The notes under the pieces are model-generated. The model saw nothing but the letters and a program-made list of their open reading frames with translations. It was not told the DNA's origin and ran no database searches. A program made the translations under genes and the position numbers. A stretch of DNA of 64,000 bases from AP-16 sp963755055 (GTDB lineage: Bacteria > Pseudomonadota > Alphaproteobacteria > Rhizobiales > Xanthobacteraceae). Shown piece after piece: positions 39,214 through 48,276 of this stretch (its first letter is position 1; each line of letters starts with the position of its first letter). Location of the stretch: assembly GCA_963755055.1 (NCBI GenBank), contig CAVWIS010000045.1:1-64000 (forward strand). The letters are read 5' to 3'.

Positions 39214-40365
39214 TTGCAAAAAATGATACGAACGGTTGCGGCCGGTCTCGTCGGCCTTCTCGCCGCCGGCGCCGCGCAGGCGCAGGAGACGATCAAGATC
39301 GGCGTCAACGAGCCGTTGACCGGCGCGGTCGCCGCCTCCGGCACCTACGTGACCAACGGGGCGCGACTCGGCGCCGAGGTGGTCAACCGCAACGGCGGCG
39401 TGCTCGGCAAGAAGCTCGAACTCGTCATCGAGGACAACAAGTCCAATCCCAAGGAGGCGGTCGACGCCGCCGAAAAGCTGATCCTGCGCGACAAGGTGCC
39501 GGCGATGATCGGCGCCTGGAGCTCGACCTTCACGCTCGCCGTGATGCCGAAGCTGGTGGAATACGGCGTGCCGCTGGTGGTCGAGACCTCGTCGTCCGGC
39601 AAGATCACGGTGTCGGGCAACCCCTGGGTGTTCCGCATCAGCCCGACCTCCGAGATGGAGGCGATCGCCTTCCTCGACAAGCTCGACAGGTTCGATCCGC
39701 CGATCAAGAAGATCGACTTCCTGTCGGTCAACAACGATTTCGGCCGCGGCGCCGCCGCCGAGTTCAAGAAGGCGCTGGAGACCAAGGGCATCAAGGTCGG
39801 CGTTCTCGAGACGATGACGCCGGAAGCGACCGATCTCTCCGCCCAGCTCGCCAACATCAAGAAGTCGGACGGCGACGCGCTGTTCGTCACCACCGGCGTC
39901 GAGCAGACCACGCTCACCATCCGCCAGGCGGCCGAGCAGCGATTGACCCATCGCATCATCACGACCGGCGGCGCCTTCCCCGACAAGCTCCTGGCCAATG
40001 CCGGCCCGACCGGGCTTGCGAGCTACCACATCCTGTTCTTCGCGCCGTGGTTCGCCGACAAGGCGAAATATCCGGACGTCGCCAAGGTCTATGTCGACGA
40101 GTGGAACAAGAAGGGCTGGGAGTTCGCCGGCCTCACCGAGGGCTTTCGCGGCTATGATGCGGTGTTCACCCTGGTGGAGGCGCTGAAGATCGCCGGCAAG
40201 GCGGAGCCCGACGCGATCCGCCAGGCGCTGTGGAAGACCAAGCTGCGGGGCGTCAACGGCGACATCGCCTTCGTCAAGCAGGGCCCCGAGGGCAAGGAGA
40301 GCGGGCAGAGCATCCCCAACGTCTATGTGGTGATGCTCAAGGACGGCAAGGTCACGCAGCCGTAG
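39214..40365 (+). CDS. Branched-chain-amino-acid-type ABC transporter, periplasmic binding protein (operon 1)
   Basis: This is a LivK-like solute receptor. A signal peptide (MIRTVAAGLVGLLAAGAAQA) precedes QETIKIGVNEPLTGAVAASG. I prefer the TTG start at 39214 (five bases after GGAGG) over the ATG at 39223 (fourteen bases). Residues such as VIEDNKSNPKEAVDAAEKLI and PAMIGAWSSTFTLAV are typical. Relatives bind amino acids, amides, urea or aromatic acids, so the ligand is open. The stop TAG is formed by the first bases of the palindromic repeat that follows. It is the first gene of the transporter operon. Confidence 0.9.
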   Translation: MQKMIRTVAAGLVGLLAAGAAQAQETIKIGVNEPLTGAVAASGTYVTNGARLGAEVVNRNGGVLGKKLELVIEDNKSNPKEAVDAAEKLILRDKVPAMIGAWSSTFTLAVMPKLVEYGVPLVVETSSSGKITVSGNPWVFRISPTSEMEAIAFLDKLDRFDPPIKKIDFLSVNNDFGRGAAAEFKKALETKGIKVGVLETMTPEATDLSAQLANIKKSDGDALFVTTGVEQTTLTIRQAAEQRLTHRIITTGGAFPDKLLANAGPTGLASYHILFFAPWFADKAKYPDVAKVYVDEWNKKGWEFAGLTEGFRGYDAVFTLVEALKIAGKAEPDAIRQALWKTKLRGVNGDIAFVKQGPEGKESGQSIPNVYVVMLKDGKVTQP

Positions 40366-40514
40366 GATGGGTTGAGCGTCAGCGAAACCCATCGCTGCCA
40401 GCAATCAGTAATCAGAGATCAGTGATCAGACGAGGGCCTGCGATTCTGATTGCTGTCTCCTGATTACTGACTCCTGAGATCGATGGGTTTCGCAAGGGCT
40501 CAACCCATCCTACG
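40361..40514. repeat. Palindromic intergenic repeat, GTAGGATGGGTT type (copy 2), with nested inverted repeat
   Basis: The left arm is CGTAGGATGGGTTGAGCG...AGCGAAACCCATC (40361-40393). The right arm (40482-40514) is GATGGGTTTCGC...GCTCAACCCATCCTACG. The spacer holds a second inverted pair, CAGCAATCAGTAATCAG near 40397 and CTGATTACTGACTCCTG near 40460. The unit fills the whole gap between binding protein and permease, supplies the stop of the first, and its right end borders the GAGG ribosome-binding site of the second. Confidence 0.8.
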
Positions 40515-40523
40515 AGGCGGGCG

Positions 40524-41396
40524 TTGGACCAGTTCCTCCAGCACGTGTTGAACGGCGTGGTGCTGGGCGGCACCTATGCGCTGCTCGGCATCGGGCTGAC
40601 CCTGATCTTCGGCATCATGCGGGTGGTGAACTTCACCCATGGCGAGCTCTACGCCTTCGGCGCCTACCTGACCTATCTGTTCGTCGCCCTGCTGCAGCTG
40701 AACTTCTTCGCCTCGATCCTGCTGGCGGCGCTGGCGGGCTGCGCGCTCGGCGCGGCGATCGAGCGCGTGCTGCTGCGCCCGCTCGCCCGGGCCGACGTCG
40801 ACACCGTGATGCTGGTGATGATCGGCGCCTGGATCGCCATGCAGAATGCCGAGCAGCTGGTATGGGGCGGCGTGGCGCTGCTGGTGCCGTCGCCGTTCGC
40901 CCAGCAGCCGCTGGTGCTGGGGCCGGTCTCGGTGCTGCCGCTGCGCCTGTTCGTGCTGGCGACCACCCTGGTGCTGCTCGCAGGCTTTCATCTGCTGATC
41001 GACCGCACCCGGCTCGGGGTCGCCATGCGGGCGACGTTCCAGGACCGCGACACCGCGGCGCTGATGGGGGTCAATGTCGGGCTGATCTACACGCTAACCT
41101 TCGCGCTCGGCTCCGGGCTCGCGGCGATCGCCGGCGCGCTGCTCGGCCCGATCTTCCTGGTCAATCCCACCATGGGAGACCTGGTGGCGCTGAAAGCCTT
41201 CGCGATCGTGATCCTCGGCGGGCTCGGCAACATTTTCGGCGCCACGATTGGCGGCTTCGCGCTGGCGCTGGTCGAGGAGTTCGGCGCCGGCTATGTGTCC
41301 AGCGAGTATCGCGACGCCCTTGGATTCGTGGTGATCATCCTGGTCCTGGCGCTGCGCCCGCAGGGCCTGTTCGCCTTCAAGGGCCGCATCGGATGA
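40524..41396 (+). CDS. livH: Liv-type ABC transporter permease LivH (operon 1)
   Basis: An inner-membrane permease of 290 residues with about eight helices, starting TTG in LDQFLQHVLNGVVLGGTYAL. It contains the family signatures GLTLIFGIMRVVNFTHGELY and AFAIVILGGLGNIFGATIGG. GAGG lies seven bases upstream of the TTG, at the edge of the palindromic repeat. Its stop overlaps the livM start (ATGA). Confidence 0.93.
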   Translation: MDQFLQHVLNGVVLGGTYALLGIGLTLIFGIMRVVNFTHGELYAFGAYLTYLFVALLQLNFFASILLAALAGCALGAAIERVLLRPLARADVDTVMLVMIGAWIAMQNAEQLVWGGVALLVPSPFAQQPLVLGPVSVLPLRLFVLATTLVLLAGFHLLIDRTRLGVAMRATFQDRDTAALMGVNVGLIYTLTFALGSGLAAIAGALLGPIFLVNPTMGDLVALKAFAIVILGGLGNIFGATIGGFALALVEEFGAGYVSSEYRDALGFVVIILVLALRPQGLFAFKGRIG

Positions 41397-42421
41397 TCGG
41401 GAAAGGTCTTGGCATCCTCTTTCTCCTCGCCATGGCGAGCCTGCCGGTGTGGCTGCCCGACCCCTATCTGCTGGCGACGCTCACCTCGAAGGGTCTCTTC
41501 ATCATTGCGGCGATCGGCCTCAACCTGCTGCTCGGCTATACCGGCCAGCTCAGCCTCGGCCACGTGGCGTTCTTCGGCATCGGCGCCTATACCAGCGCGC
41601 TCTTGTCGCTGGGCTTCGACCTCGACCTCGGCTTCTCCGCGCCGCTGGTGGTCGATCCCAAGCCGGTGTGGTTCGCCTTCACCTGCGCCGTCCTGATGGC
41701 GGCCCTGTTCGGTTATCTGATCGGCAAGCTCGCGTTCCGGGTGCGCGGGGCCTATTTCGTCATCGTCACCATCAGCTTCGCCCAGGTGATGCGCATGGTG
41801 GCGCTCAACTGGGTCGACCTGACCGAGGGGCCGATGGCGCTCAACAACATCCCGCCGTTCTCGATCTGGTGGCCGGGCTCGGGCGTCATTATGCTCACCA
41901 CCAAGGCACAGAATTTCTGGCTGGTGCTCGCCGTCGCCACCATCTGCTGGCTGCTGGTCGCCCGCCTGGTGCATTCGCGCGTCGGCCGCGCACTGGTGGC
42001 GCTGCGCGAGAACGAGCCGCTGGCGCGCTCGGTCGGCATCGCCGTCACCCACTACCTGGTGGTGGCGACCGTGATCGCGGCGGCGATCGCCGGCGCCGCC
42101 GGCGGCCTCTACGCGCACTATGTCAGGATCGTCGATCCCGACGTCTTCCTGTTCATCTATACGGTCACCATGGTGATCATGGTGGTGACCGGCGGCAAGG
42201 GAACGCTTGCGGGCCCTGTCGTCGGCGGGCTGATCTTCGGCCTCTTGCCGGAGGCCTTGCGCGGCACCGCGCCGCCCGAGGTGCAGTGGATCATCTACGG
42301 GGTGGGGATCATCCTCATCGTGTTCTTCCTGCCGCGCGGCATCGTGCCGGCGGTTGCCGACCTCGCGGCGATCGGGCGAAACCTGCTGCGCCTGCCTCCG
42401 CGCAAGGAGGCCGCGTCGTGA
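41393..42421 (+). CDS. livM: Liv-type ABC transporter permease LivM (operon 1)
   Basis: The second membrane subunit, 342 residues. Family hallmarks are LNLLLGYTGQLSLGHVAFFG near residue 45 and the cytoplasmic coupling loop VGRALVALRENEPLARSVGI near residue 195, followed by VVTGGKGTLAGPVVGGLIFG. It overlaps livH by ATGA and the next gene by GTGA, showing tight co-translation. Confidence 0.93.
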   Translation: MIGKGLGILFLLAMASLPVWLPDPYLLATLTSKGLFIIAAIGLNLLLGYTGQLSLGHVAFFGIGAYTSALLSLGFDLDLGFSAPLVVDPKPVWFAFTCAVLMAALFGYLIGKLAFRVRGAYFVIVTISFAQVMRMVALNWVDLTEGPMALNNIPPFSIWWPGSGVIMLTTKAQNFWLVLAVATICWLLVARLVHSRVGRALVALRENEPLARSVGIAVTHYLVVATVIAAAIAGAAGGLYAHYVRIVDPDVFLFIYTVTMVIMVVTGGKGTLAGPVVGGLIFGLLPEALRGTAPPEVQWIIYGVGIILIVFFLPRGIVPAVADLAAIGRNLLRLPPRKEAAS

Positions 42422-43221
42422 CCGGCATCGCGCCGGCGCCGGGTCCGATCGCCCTCGAGGTGCGCGATCTCGTGGTGCGCATCGGCGGCCTGGTGGCGGT
42501 CGGCGGCATCAGCTTTGCGGTGCCGGAGGGCCGGATCGTCAGCCTGATCGGCCCGAACGGCGCCGGCAAGACCACGGCGTTCAACGTCATCACCGGGTTC
42601 CTGAAGCCCACCGCGGGCACGGTGCTCCACGCCGGACGCGATCTCACCCGGCTCACCCCCGAGCGCGTCGCGGCGCTCGGCGTGGTGCGCACGTTCCAGC
42701 GGACAAGCCTGTTTTCCGGCTGCAGCGTGTTCGACAACGTGCTCACCGCGCTGCATCTGCGCGGCCGCACCGGCGTCATCGGCGCGGTGCTCCGCTTCGC
42801 CGCCGCGCGGCGCGAGGCGGCGCGGCTTCGCGCCGAGGCGAACGAGATCCTCGCCTTCGTCGGGCTTGCGGGACGCGCCGCCGACCTCGCCGGCAATCTC
42901 GCCTATGGCGAGCAGCGGCTGCTCGGGCTCGCGGTTGCGCTCGCCGCCGGCCCGCGCCTGCTGCTGCTCGACGAGCCGGCAGCCGGCCTCAACCCGTCGG
43001 AGACCGAGAGCTTCAAGCAGCTGGTGATGCGCATCCGCGACCGCGGCGCCACGGTGCTGCTGGTCGAGCATGACATGCAGATGGTGATGAGCATCTCCGA
43101 CGACGTGCTGGTGCTCAACCAGGGAATTTTGATCGCGTCCGGTCCGCCCGACGTCGTGCAGCGCCATCCGGACGTGGTGCGCGCGTATCTCGGAACGGGG
43201 CGCAACCGTGCTGCGGCTTGA
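42418..43221 (+). CDS. livG: Liv-type ABC transporter ATP-binding protein LivG (operon 1)
   Basis: The first ATPase, 267 residues with a GTG start. Walker A is IGPNGAGKTTAFNVITGF, the signature region is NLAYGEQRLLGLAVAL (the LivG variant of LSGGQ) and Walker B is LLLLDEPAAGLNPSE, with the switch His in LLVEHDM. Its 3' end overlaps livF by 14 bases. Confidence 0.93.
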   Translation: MTGIAPAPGPIALEVRDLVVRIGGLVAVGGISFAVPEGRIVSLIGPNGAGKTTAFNVITGFLKPTAGTVLHAGRDLTRLTPERVAALGVVRTFQRTSLFSGCSVFDNVLTALHLRGRTGVIGAVLRFAAARREAARLRAEANEILAFVGLAGRAADLAGNLAYGEQRLLGLAVALAAGPRLLLLDEPAAGLNPSETESFKQLVMRIRDRGATVLLVEHDMQMVMSISDDVLVLNQGILIASGPPDVVQRHPDVVRAYLGTGRNRAAA

Positions 43222-43933
43222 CGGCGTCACGGTGTGCTACGGAAAGATCCCGGCGCTCAGGGAAGTGTCGCTCGAGGTGCGGGCCGGCGAGCTGGTCACC
43301 CTGATCGGCGCCAACGGCGCCGGCAAGACCACGACGCTGAAGGCGATCAGCGGGCTGTTGCCGCTCGCCGCCGGGCGAATCGTGCTCGACGGCGAGGAGA
43401 TCGGCGGCGCGCGGCCGCGCCACGTGCTCGCCCGCGGCATTGCCCATTGTCCCGAGGGGCGCCGGGTGTTTCCCGAGCTCACGGTGAAGGAAAATCTCGC
43501 CATGGGCGCCTATCTGCGCGGCGACCGCCGGCAGGTGGAGCAGGATCTCGAAAGATTGTTCGAAAAATTTCCCCGCCTGAAGGAGCGGATCGACCAGATC
43601 GCCGGCACGCTGTCGGGCGGCGAGCAGCAGATGCTGGCCATTGCCCGCGCCCTGATGTCGCGCCCGCGCATGCTGCTGCTCGACGAGCCCTCGCTCGGGC
43701 TGGCGCCGAACTTCGTCGAGCGCATCTTCGAGATCATCGAGGAGATCCGGCGCGACGGCACCACGGTGCTGATGGTCGAGCAGAACGCGCTTGCCGCGCT
43801 GGAGATGTGCGACCGCGCCTATCTCATGGAGACCGGCCGCATGGTGCAGCATGGCGCCGGCCGCGAGATGCTGGCGGATCCGCACGTGCGGGGAGCGTAT
43901 CTCGGCATCGCGCGACCCGACCAGGCTGGTTGA
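43208..43933 (+). CDS. livF: Liv-type ABC transporter ATP-binding protein LivF (operon 1)
   Basis: The second ATPase, 241 residues, GTG start within the livG end. Walker A is IGANGAGKTTTLKAISGL, the signature LSGGEQQMLAIARALMSRP, Walker B LLLDEPSLGLAPNFV. The motif VFPELTVKENLAMGAY is typical of LivF. It closes the operon and converges with the Mur-ligase gene 29 bases away. Confidence 0.93.
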   Translation: MLRLDGVTVCYGKIPALREVSLEVRAGELVTLIGANGAGKTTTLKAISGLLPLAAGRIVLDGEEIGGARPRHVLARGIAHCPEGRRVFPELTVKENLAMGAYLRGDRRQVEQDLERLFEKFPRLKERIDQIAGTLSGGEQQMLAIARALMSRPRMLLLDEPSLGLAPNFVERIFEIIEEIRRDGTTVLMVEQNALAALEMCDRAYLMETGRMVQHGAGREMLADPHVRGAYLGIARPDQAG

Positions 43934-43962
43934 TCCTCGCGGCCGGCCCGACGCGCTGCATC

Positions 43963-45427
43963 TCAAATCGACTCGAGCAGGGCCTTCTCGACCGCAGGGC
44001 GCGGATACTTGCGTTCGGCCACCAGGGGAACGCGCTCGATCAGTCCCCCGAGATGACCGGAGGTCAGCATGAGAATGGCGTCATCGGGATGCAGCAATCC
44101 TCCGATCCGCCGCAGCGCCTCGTCGGGATCCGTAATGGGCTCGGCATCGGTGCCGGCGGCGAGCACGCGTTCGAGAATCTCTGCCTGCGAGACCTGGGCG
44201 TGGGTCGCGGCGCCCTGGGACGGCGGCTCGTAGATGAGCACCTTGTCGGCGTCGGCAAACACGTCGTCGTACCAATGAAGCGCCTCGCGGTTGCGCCAGC
44301 TGAAGGTGTGCGGCTCGAAGATCACGATCAGCCGGCGCTGCGGGAAATGACGCCGCATGGCCGCGATGGCGCTGCGTGCCTTGTCGTAGGAGGAGCCGAA
44401 ACCCTCGAAGATCGGGATCGCGGTGAGCTCGGACTTTCGATCGAGACGGCGCTTGATGCCCTTGAAGCTCGCCATCGCGGCGGCGAAGCGGTCCGGCGAC
44501 ATCAGGTTGCGCGAGAGCAGGAAGGCGCCGACGCCCACGATGTTCTGGATGCTGTGCGCGCCGAGCTGTCCGGTACGGATGGTGGCAAGCCGCGCGCCTG
44601 CGTGGACGAGCGAGAACTGCGTGGTCTCCCCCCAGACGATGTCGGCGGCGTGAAAGTCCCCTTGCGCGAGCCCGTAGGTCGCGACCGGACGGGAGACCTG
44701 TGCCATCAGATCGCCGCTCAGCGGCCCGTCGAGGCACATCAGGATCGTCCCGTCCGACGGAGGGAGAGCGACAAGCTCGACAAACGGCGCCACGTAGTCC
44801 TGCGGCGTGGGAAAGACATTGAAGTGGTCATGCGCCAACGGCGCGATCAGGAGGTGGCGCGGATGATAGTGCAGGAATTTCGATCGCGGGTCGGTGTTCG
44901 ACGACGGGTACTCGTCGCCCTCGAGCACGAACAGGCTGCCGGCGCCGAGTTCGCGCGCTGGTCGGCGGGGTGAGCGGGATCGCGCCGATGAAGAACGACG
45001 GATCGTGCCTCGCGCCGTTCGGCGCCGGCTGGCTCTCCAGACAGTGGGACAGCAGGGCCGCGCATGTCGACTTGCCGTAGGCGCCGGCCACGACGACGGT
45101 GTCCTTGCCCTGCGACAGGCGCGCGAGAACCTCGGGAAAGGAGCAGATGGCCGCGCCTGAAGCGTAAGCCGCGGCGACCTCGGGATTGCTCTCCGGGACC
45201 AGCTTGGCGTTCTTGCCGATGACGATGAGGTCGGCGTCGGCGGGCAGGTTCGCCGCCGCAAAGCAGGTGTTGTAGGGAATGCCGTTCTGCTCGAGGAAGT
45301 CGGAGGCCGGCGGATAGGCGCCTTCATCCGAGCCGGTGACGCGAGCGCCAGCGTCCTTCAGAAGCTTGGCGGTGGCGCTCATGCCGACGCCGCAGATCCC
45401 GATGAAATGCGCCTTCTTTGCGATCAC
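43963..45427 (-). CDS. mpl: Mur-ligase-family protein, Mpl-like, one frameshift
   Basis: Mpl joins recovered murein tripeptide to UDP-N-acetylmuramate in cell-wall recycling. The N-terminal Rossmann part (KKAHFIGICGVGMSATAKLL) and the ATP loop (VVVAGAYGKSTCAALLSHCL, a variant of GTHGKT) are in one frame. The rest (GAGSLFVLEGDEYPSSNTDP, LAPLAHDHFNVFPTPQDYVA, GFGSSYDKARSAIAAMRRHF and the C-terminal domain) is in another. The single break is near 44970. Lys in the loop and the metal-binding GDEY are present. The close resemblance to Mpl rests on the GDEYxSSNTDxRSKFxHY pattern; a function near MurC is an alternative. Confidence 0.78.
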
Positions 45428-45508
45428 CTGGGACTCCCCGGAATGCGGCGGCGTCGCCGTTGCGGTTCGAATCGGATTCGAGCCTTGTAAATGACGCGCC
45501 GCGGATTG

Positions 45509-45850
45509 TCATTGCGGGGCAGGCGACGCCGCGCCGCTCAACCGCGCGCCGCTTCGACGGACAAGGGGTGCGCACGACAATGCCGCGGCAGCAAGCGGAG
45601 ACGGAACGCGGCTCGACGTGAACACAGTTTCGACCGGCGGCGCACGCCTGCCGGGCTCCGGAGGTCCGACCAGCTCGACCACGCGCCGCGCGACGGCCGA
45701 CGCTGGATCGATGAAGGAGACTTTCCACGGCGAGAGCCGGGCGAGCTCGTCGGCGAGCAGCGGGTAGTGCGTGCAGGCAGACAGGATGGTGTCGGTGCGT
45801 CCGCCGTTCTCCTCGACGCAGCACCGCCCGAGCCGTCCCAGCGCCCCGGC
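45509..45850 (-). pseudogene. 3' fragment of a second glutamate racemase gene
   Basis: The minus-strand frame reads CCVEENGGRTDTILSACTHY, PLLADELARLSPWKVSFIDP and RRVVELVGPPEPGRRAPPVE, clearly the C-terminal third of MurI and close to the intact copy at 49475-50305 (which has CTHFPLLADDLVRLSPWKVA). The second catalytic cysteine (SACTHYPL) is present, the first half of the gene is not. Homology ends near 45850. It has the same orientation as the intact gene. Confidence 0.75.
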
Positions 45851-46221
45851 GAAAGCGGCCGTCGTACCGGTGCGGCGGCGGCGACGTTGGGATCGCCGGC
45901 GAGCGCGTGGAGGAGGGCGCCGTCAAAGGGCGGCGGCACCGAGGCACATTGCGATTTCTGGGACGCGGTGCCGCTGCTGTGGCCGCAGATCTGACTAATC
46001 TAACCAACAAATACGTATCCCGAAAATATACCGGGCCTTCCTCTAGGGAAATCGACCAAGCAACGAGTCCCAAATCTTCATCGCTCCGACTTATCGGCCA
46101 ACACACACATGGACGATTTATTGCGAATTGGATTGTCGAGACAAGCAAATCAGCGCATAGTCGGATATCCGACATAAGAATAGGTACTGCACCATCGATT
46201 TGACGAGCGGGGTTGTTTGCT
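45851..46221. other. AT-rich intergenic region upstream of the histidine kinase
   Basis: Between about 45990 and 46221 the base composition is clearly lower in GC than the surroundings. No coding frame is convincing. It holds a 14-bp palindrome at 46160-46173 and the likely promoter of the kinase gene. Confidence 0.45.
46160..46173. promoter_or_regulatory. 14-bp perfect palindrome upstream of the kinase
   Basis: GTCGGATATCCGAC reads the same on both strands. It lies 48 bp before the kinase ATG in an AT-rich region, a usual operator position. The binding protein is unknown. Confidence 0.4.
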
Positions 46222-48237
46222 ATGGGTAGGCAAAGCCTTCAGGCTGACGCCAAGATCAAACGGGCTTTGCCTCGCACGGCTGACAAGAAGCTGCACGCGA
46301 CCGATCGACCCGCCGATCTGCGGCTGCTGATTCTCGATGATGCGGCCGGCGCCGAGCTTGTGATCAATGCTCTTCACGATGCCGGCATTCGCTGCAAATT
46401 GAAGCTGGTCGATTCGGAAGCGGCCTTCGTCCGGGAATTGGGCGACTTCGCCCCCGACCTCGTGCTGGCCGGCTCGAGCCAATCAGCCTATAGCGGGCGT
46501 CTCGCGCTCGAGTTCACCCGCCGAACTCATCCGCAAATTCCGGTCATCATGATGAGCGACCGGGTTGCCGCGGAAGAGACGATCGCCTCCGTCAAGGCCG
46601 GGGCAGGCGACTATATCTTCAAGGACGACCTGACGCGATTGGTGCCGGCGGTATTGGCCGCCGTGCGCTGGGAGCACGAGCGCCGCGCCCGGGGGCGGAC
46701 GGAAGAGCTGCTGCGCGTATCGGAGGTGCGTTATCGCCGCCTCTTCGAGGCCGCCAAGGACGGCATCCTGATCCTCGATGCCGACACCGGCCAGATTCTC
46801 GACGCCAACCCGTTCATGATCGAGCTCCTGGGGTATTCGCTCGACGAATATCTGGGAAAACACCTGTGGGAGATCGGCGCCTTCGCCGATCTGGTGGCGA
46901 GCCAGGAGGCTTTCGAGGAACTCCGACAGAACCGCTATATCCGCTACGAGAACATGCCATTGAGAACAAGAGACGGGCGGATGGTGGACGTCGAATTCGT
47001 CAGCAACGTCTATCCCGAGGGCGGCCGCGACACGATCCAATGCAACATCCGCGACATCACCGAGCGCCGGGTGACCGAGAGGAAGCTGTTCCAGGCGCAG
47101 AAGATGGCGGCGGTGGGCATCCTGACCGGCGGCGTCGCCCATAACATCAACAATCTGCTCACCGTCATCATCGGCAATATCGACATGTTGCGGGAGCGGA
47201 CGGTGCTGGACCGGGAGAGCGAGCGATGCACGCAGGTCGCCATCGAGGCGGCCTTGAGCGGCGCCGGGCTTGTCCGGCACATGCTCGCGTTCGCCAGGCA
47301 GCAACCTCTTCGGCCGCGGCGGATCGACGTCAACGACCTCGTCTTCAACACTGCCAAGAACTTCTCCGGAGCCTTCTGGGCGGCGATATCAAGCTGTCGC
47401 TTCGTCTCACCGAGGAAGCGGTCTGGCCGGTATCCACCGATCCGGCGCTGCTCGAGTCGAGCATCATCAATCTGGCGGTGAACGCCCGGGAAGCGATGCC
47501 GCACGGCGGAAGGCTCATCATCTCGACCGGCAACCGTCATCTCGGTGCGGACGCGGACGTCGTGGAGCAGCTGGCAGCGCCGGGGGATTATGTGGAGATA
47601 GCGGTCAGCGATACCGGCACCGGCATGTCGCCGGACGTGATGCAGCGCATCTTCGAGCCGTTCTTCTCGACCAAGGGGCTCGCCGACAAGCCGGGCATCG
47701 GCCTCGGCTTGAGCTCGGTGCTCGGATTCGTCCAGCAGTCCGGCGGCAATATCGGGGTCGAGAGCAAGGTCGCTGTCGGCACCACGTTCCGGCTTTTTCT
47801 GCCACGGTTTCAGGAGGTCGAGTTCAACCGACGAAGCCCCAGGGCCGGCGAGGTTGCCGGGCGGAAACGAGACCGTGCTGGTCGTCGAGGACAATGCCGA
47901 GGTGCGCGGCGTGGTCGTCCAGCAGCTGCAGCTCCTCGGGTACCATGTGCTCCAATGCGAGGATGCGGTCGCCGCGCTCGTGGTGCTCAGCGAAAAACGG
48001 ATCGATCTACTGTTTTCCGACATCGTCATGCCGGGAGAGGTCGACGGGCTCAAGCTGGCGCGCAATGCCATTGCCCATTGGCCGTCGCTCAAAGTCCTCC
48101 TGACCACAGGATACGGAGACGTTGCGAGCCGGGGCGACGTTCGCGGGCTGCGCGTGCTGGAGAAGCCCTATCGGACCGCAGACCTCGCCGGCGCCCTGCG
48201 CGAGGCGCTCGACAGGGACAAACCTGCGATCCATTAG
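46222..48237 (+). CDS. Hybrid sensor histidine kinase (receiver-PAS-HisKA-HATPase-receiver), two frameshifts
   Basis: Domains in order: a receiver-like domain at residues about 35-150 (LRLLILDDAAGAELVINALH, AGAGDYIFKDDLTRLV); a PAS domain at about 180-290 (LFEAAKDGILILDADTGQIL); the H-box (ILTGGVAHNINNLLTVIIGN) with the phosphorylated His; after a break near 47375 the ATPase domain (INLAVNAREAMPHGG, SDTGTGMSPDVMQRIFEPFF, GIGLGLSSVLGFVQQSGGNI); and after a break near 47840 a normal receiver (TVLVVEDNAEVRGVVVQQL, LLFSDIVMPGEVDG with its Asp). In the first receiver the phosphoacceptor position reads PDLVLAGSSQS, with no Asp, so it cannot be phosphorylated. No response-regulator gene is adjacent. 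It is convergent with the SLATT-like gene. Confidence 0.82.
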
Positions 48238-48276
48238 ACCTTTCCCCGAACCTGGATCGAAGGGGAGCAGGCCCAA

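Noticed and set aside
39043..40404. Minus-strand open frame opposite the binding-protein gene
   Set aside because: Antisense artefact of high GC content; composition dominated by Arg, Gly, Leu and His with no motif.
43234..44973. Long plus-strand open frame across livF and the Mur-ligase gene
   Set aside because: It is an off-frame reading of livF followed by the antisense of the Mur-ligase gene; no protein-like sequence.
45491..45994. Plus-strand open frame over the murI fragment
   Set aside because: Antisense of the murI fragment; highly Arg-rich with no support.
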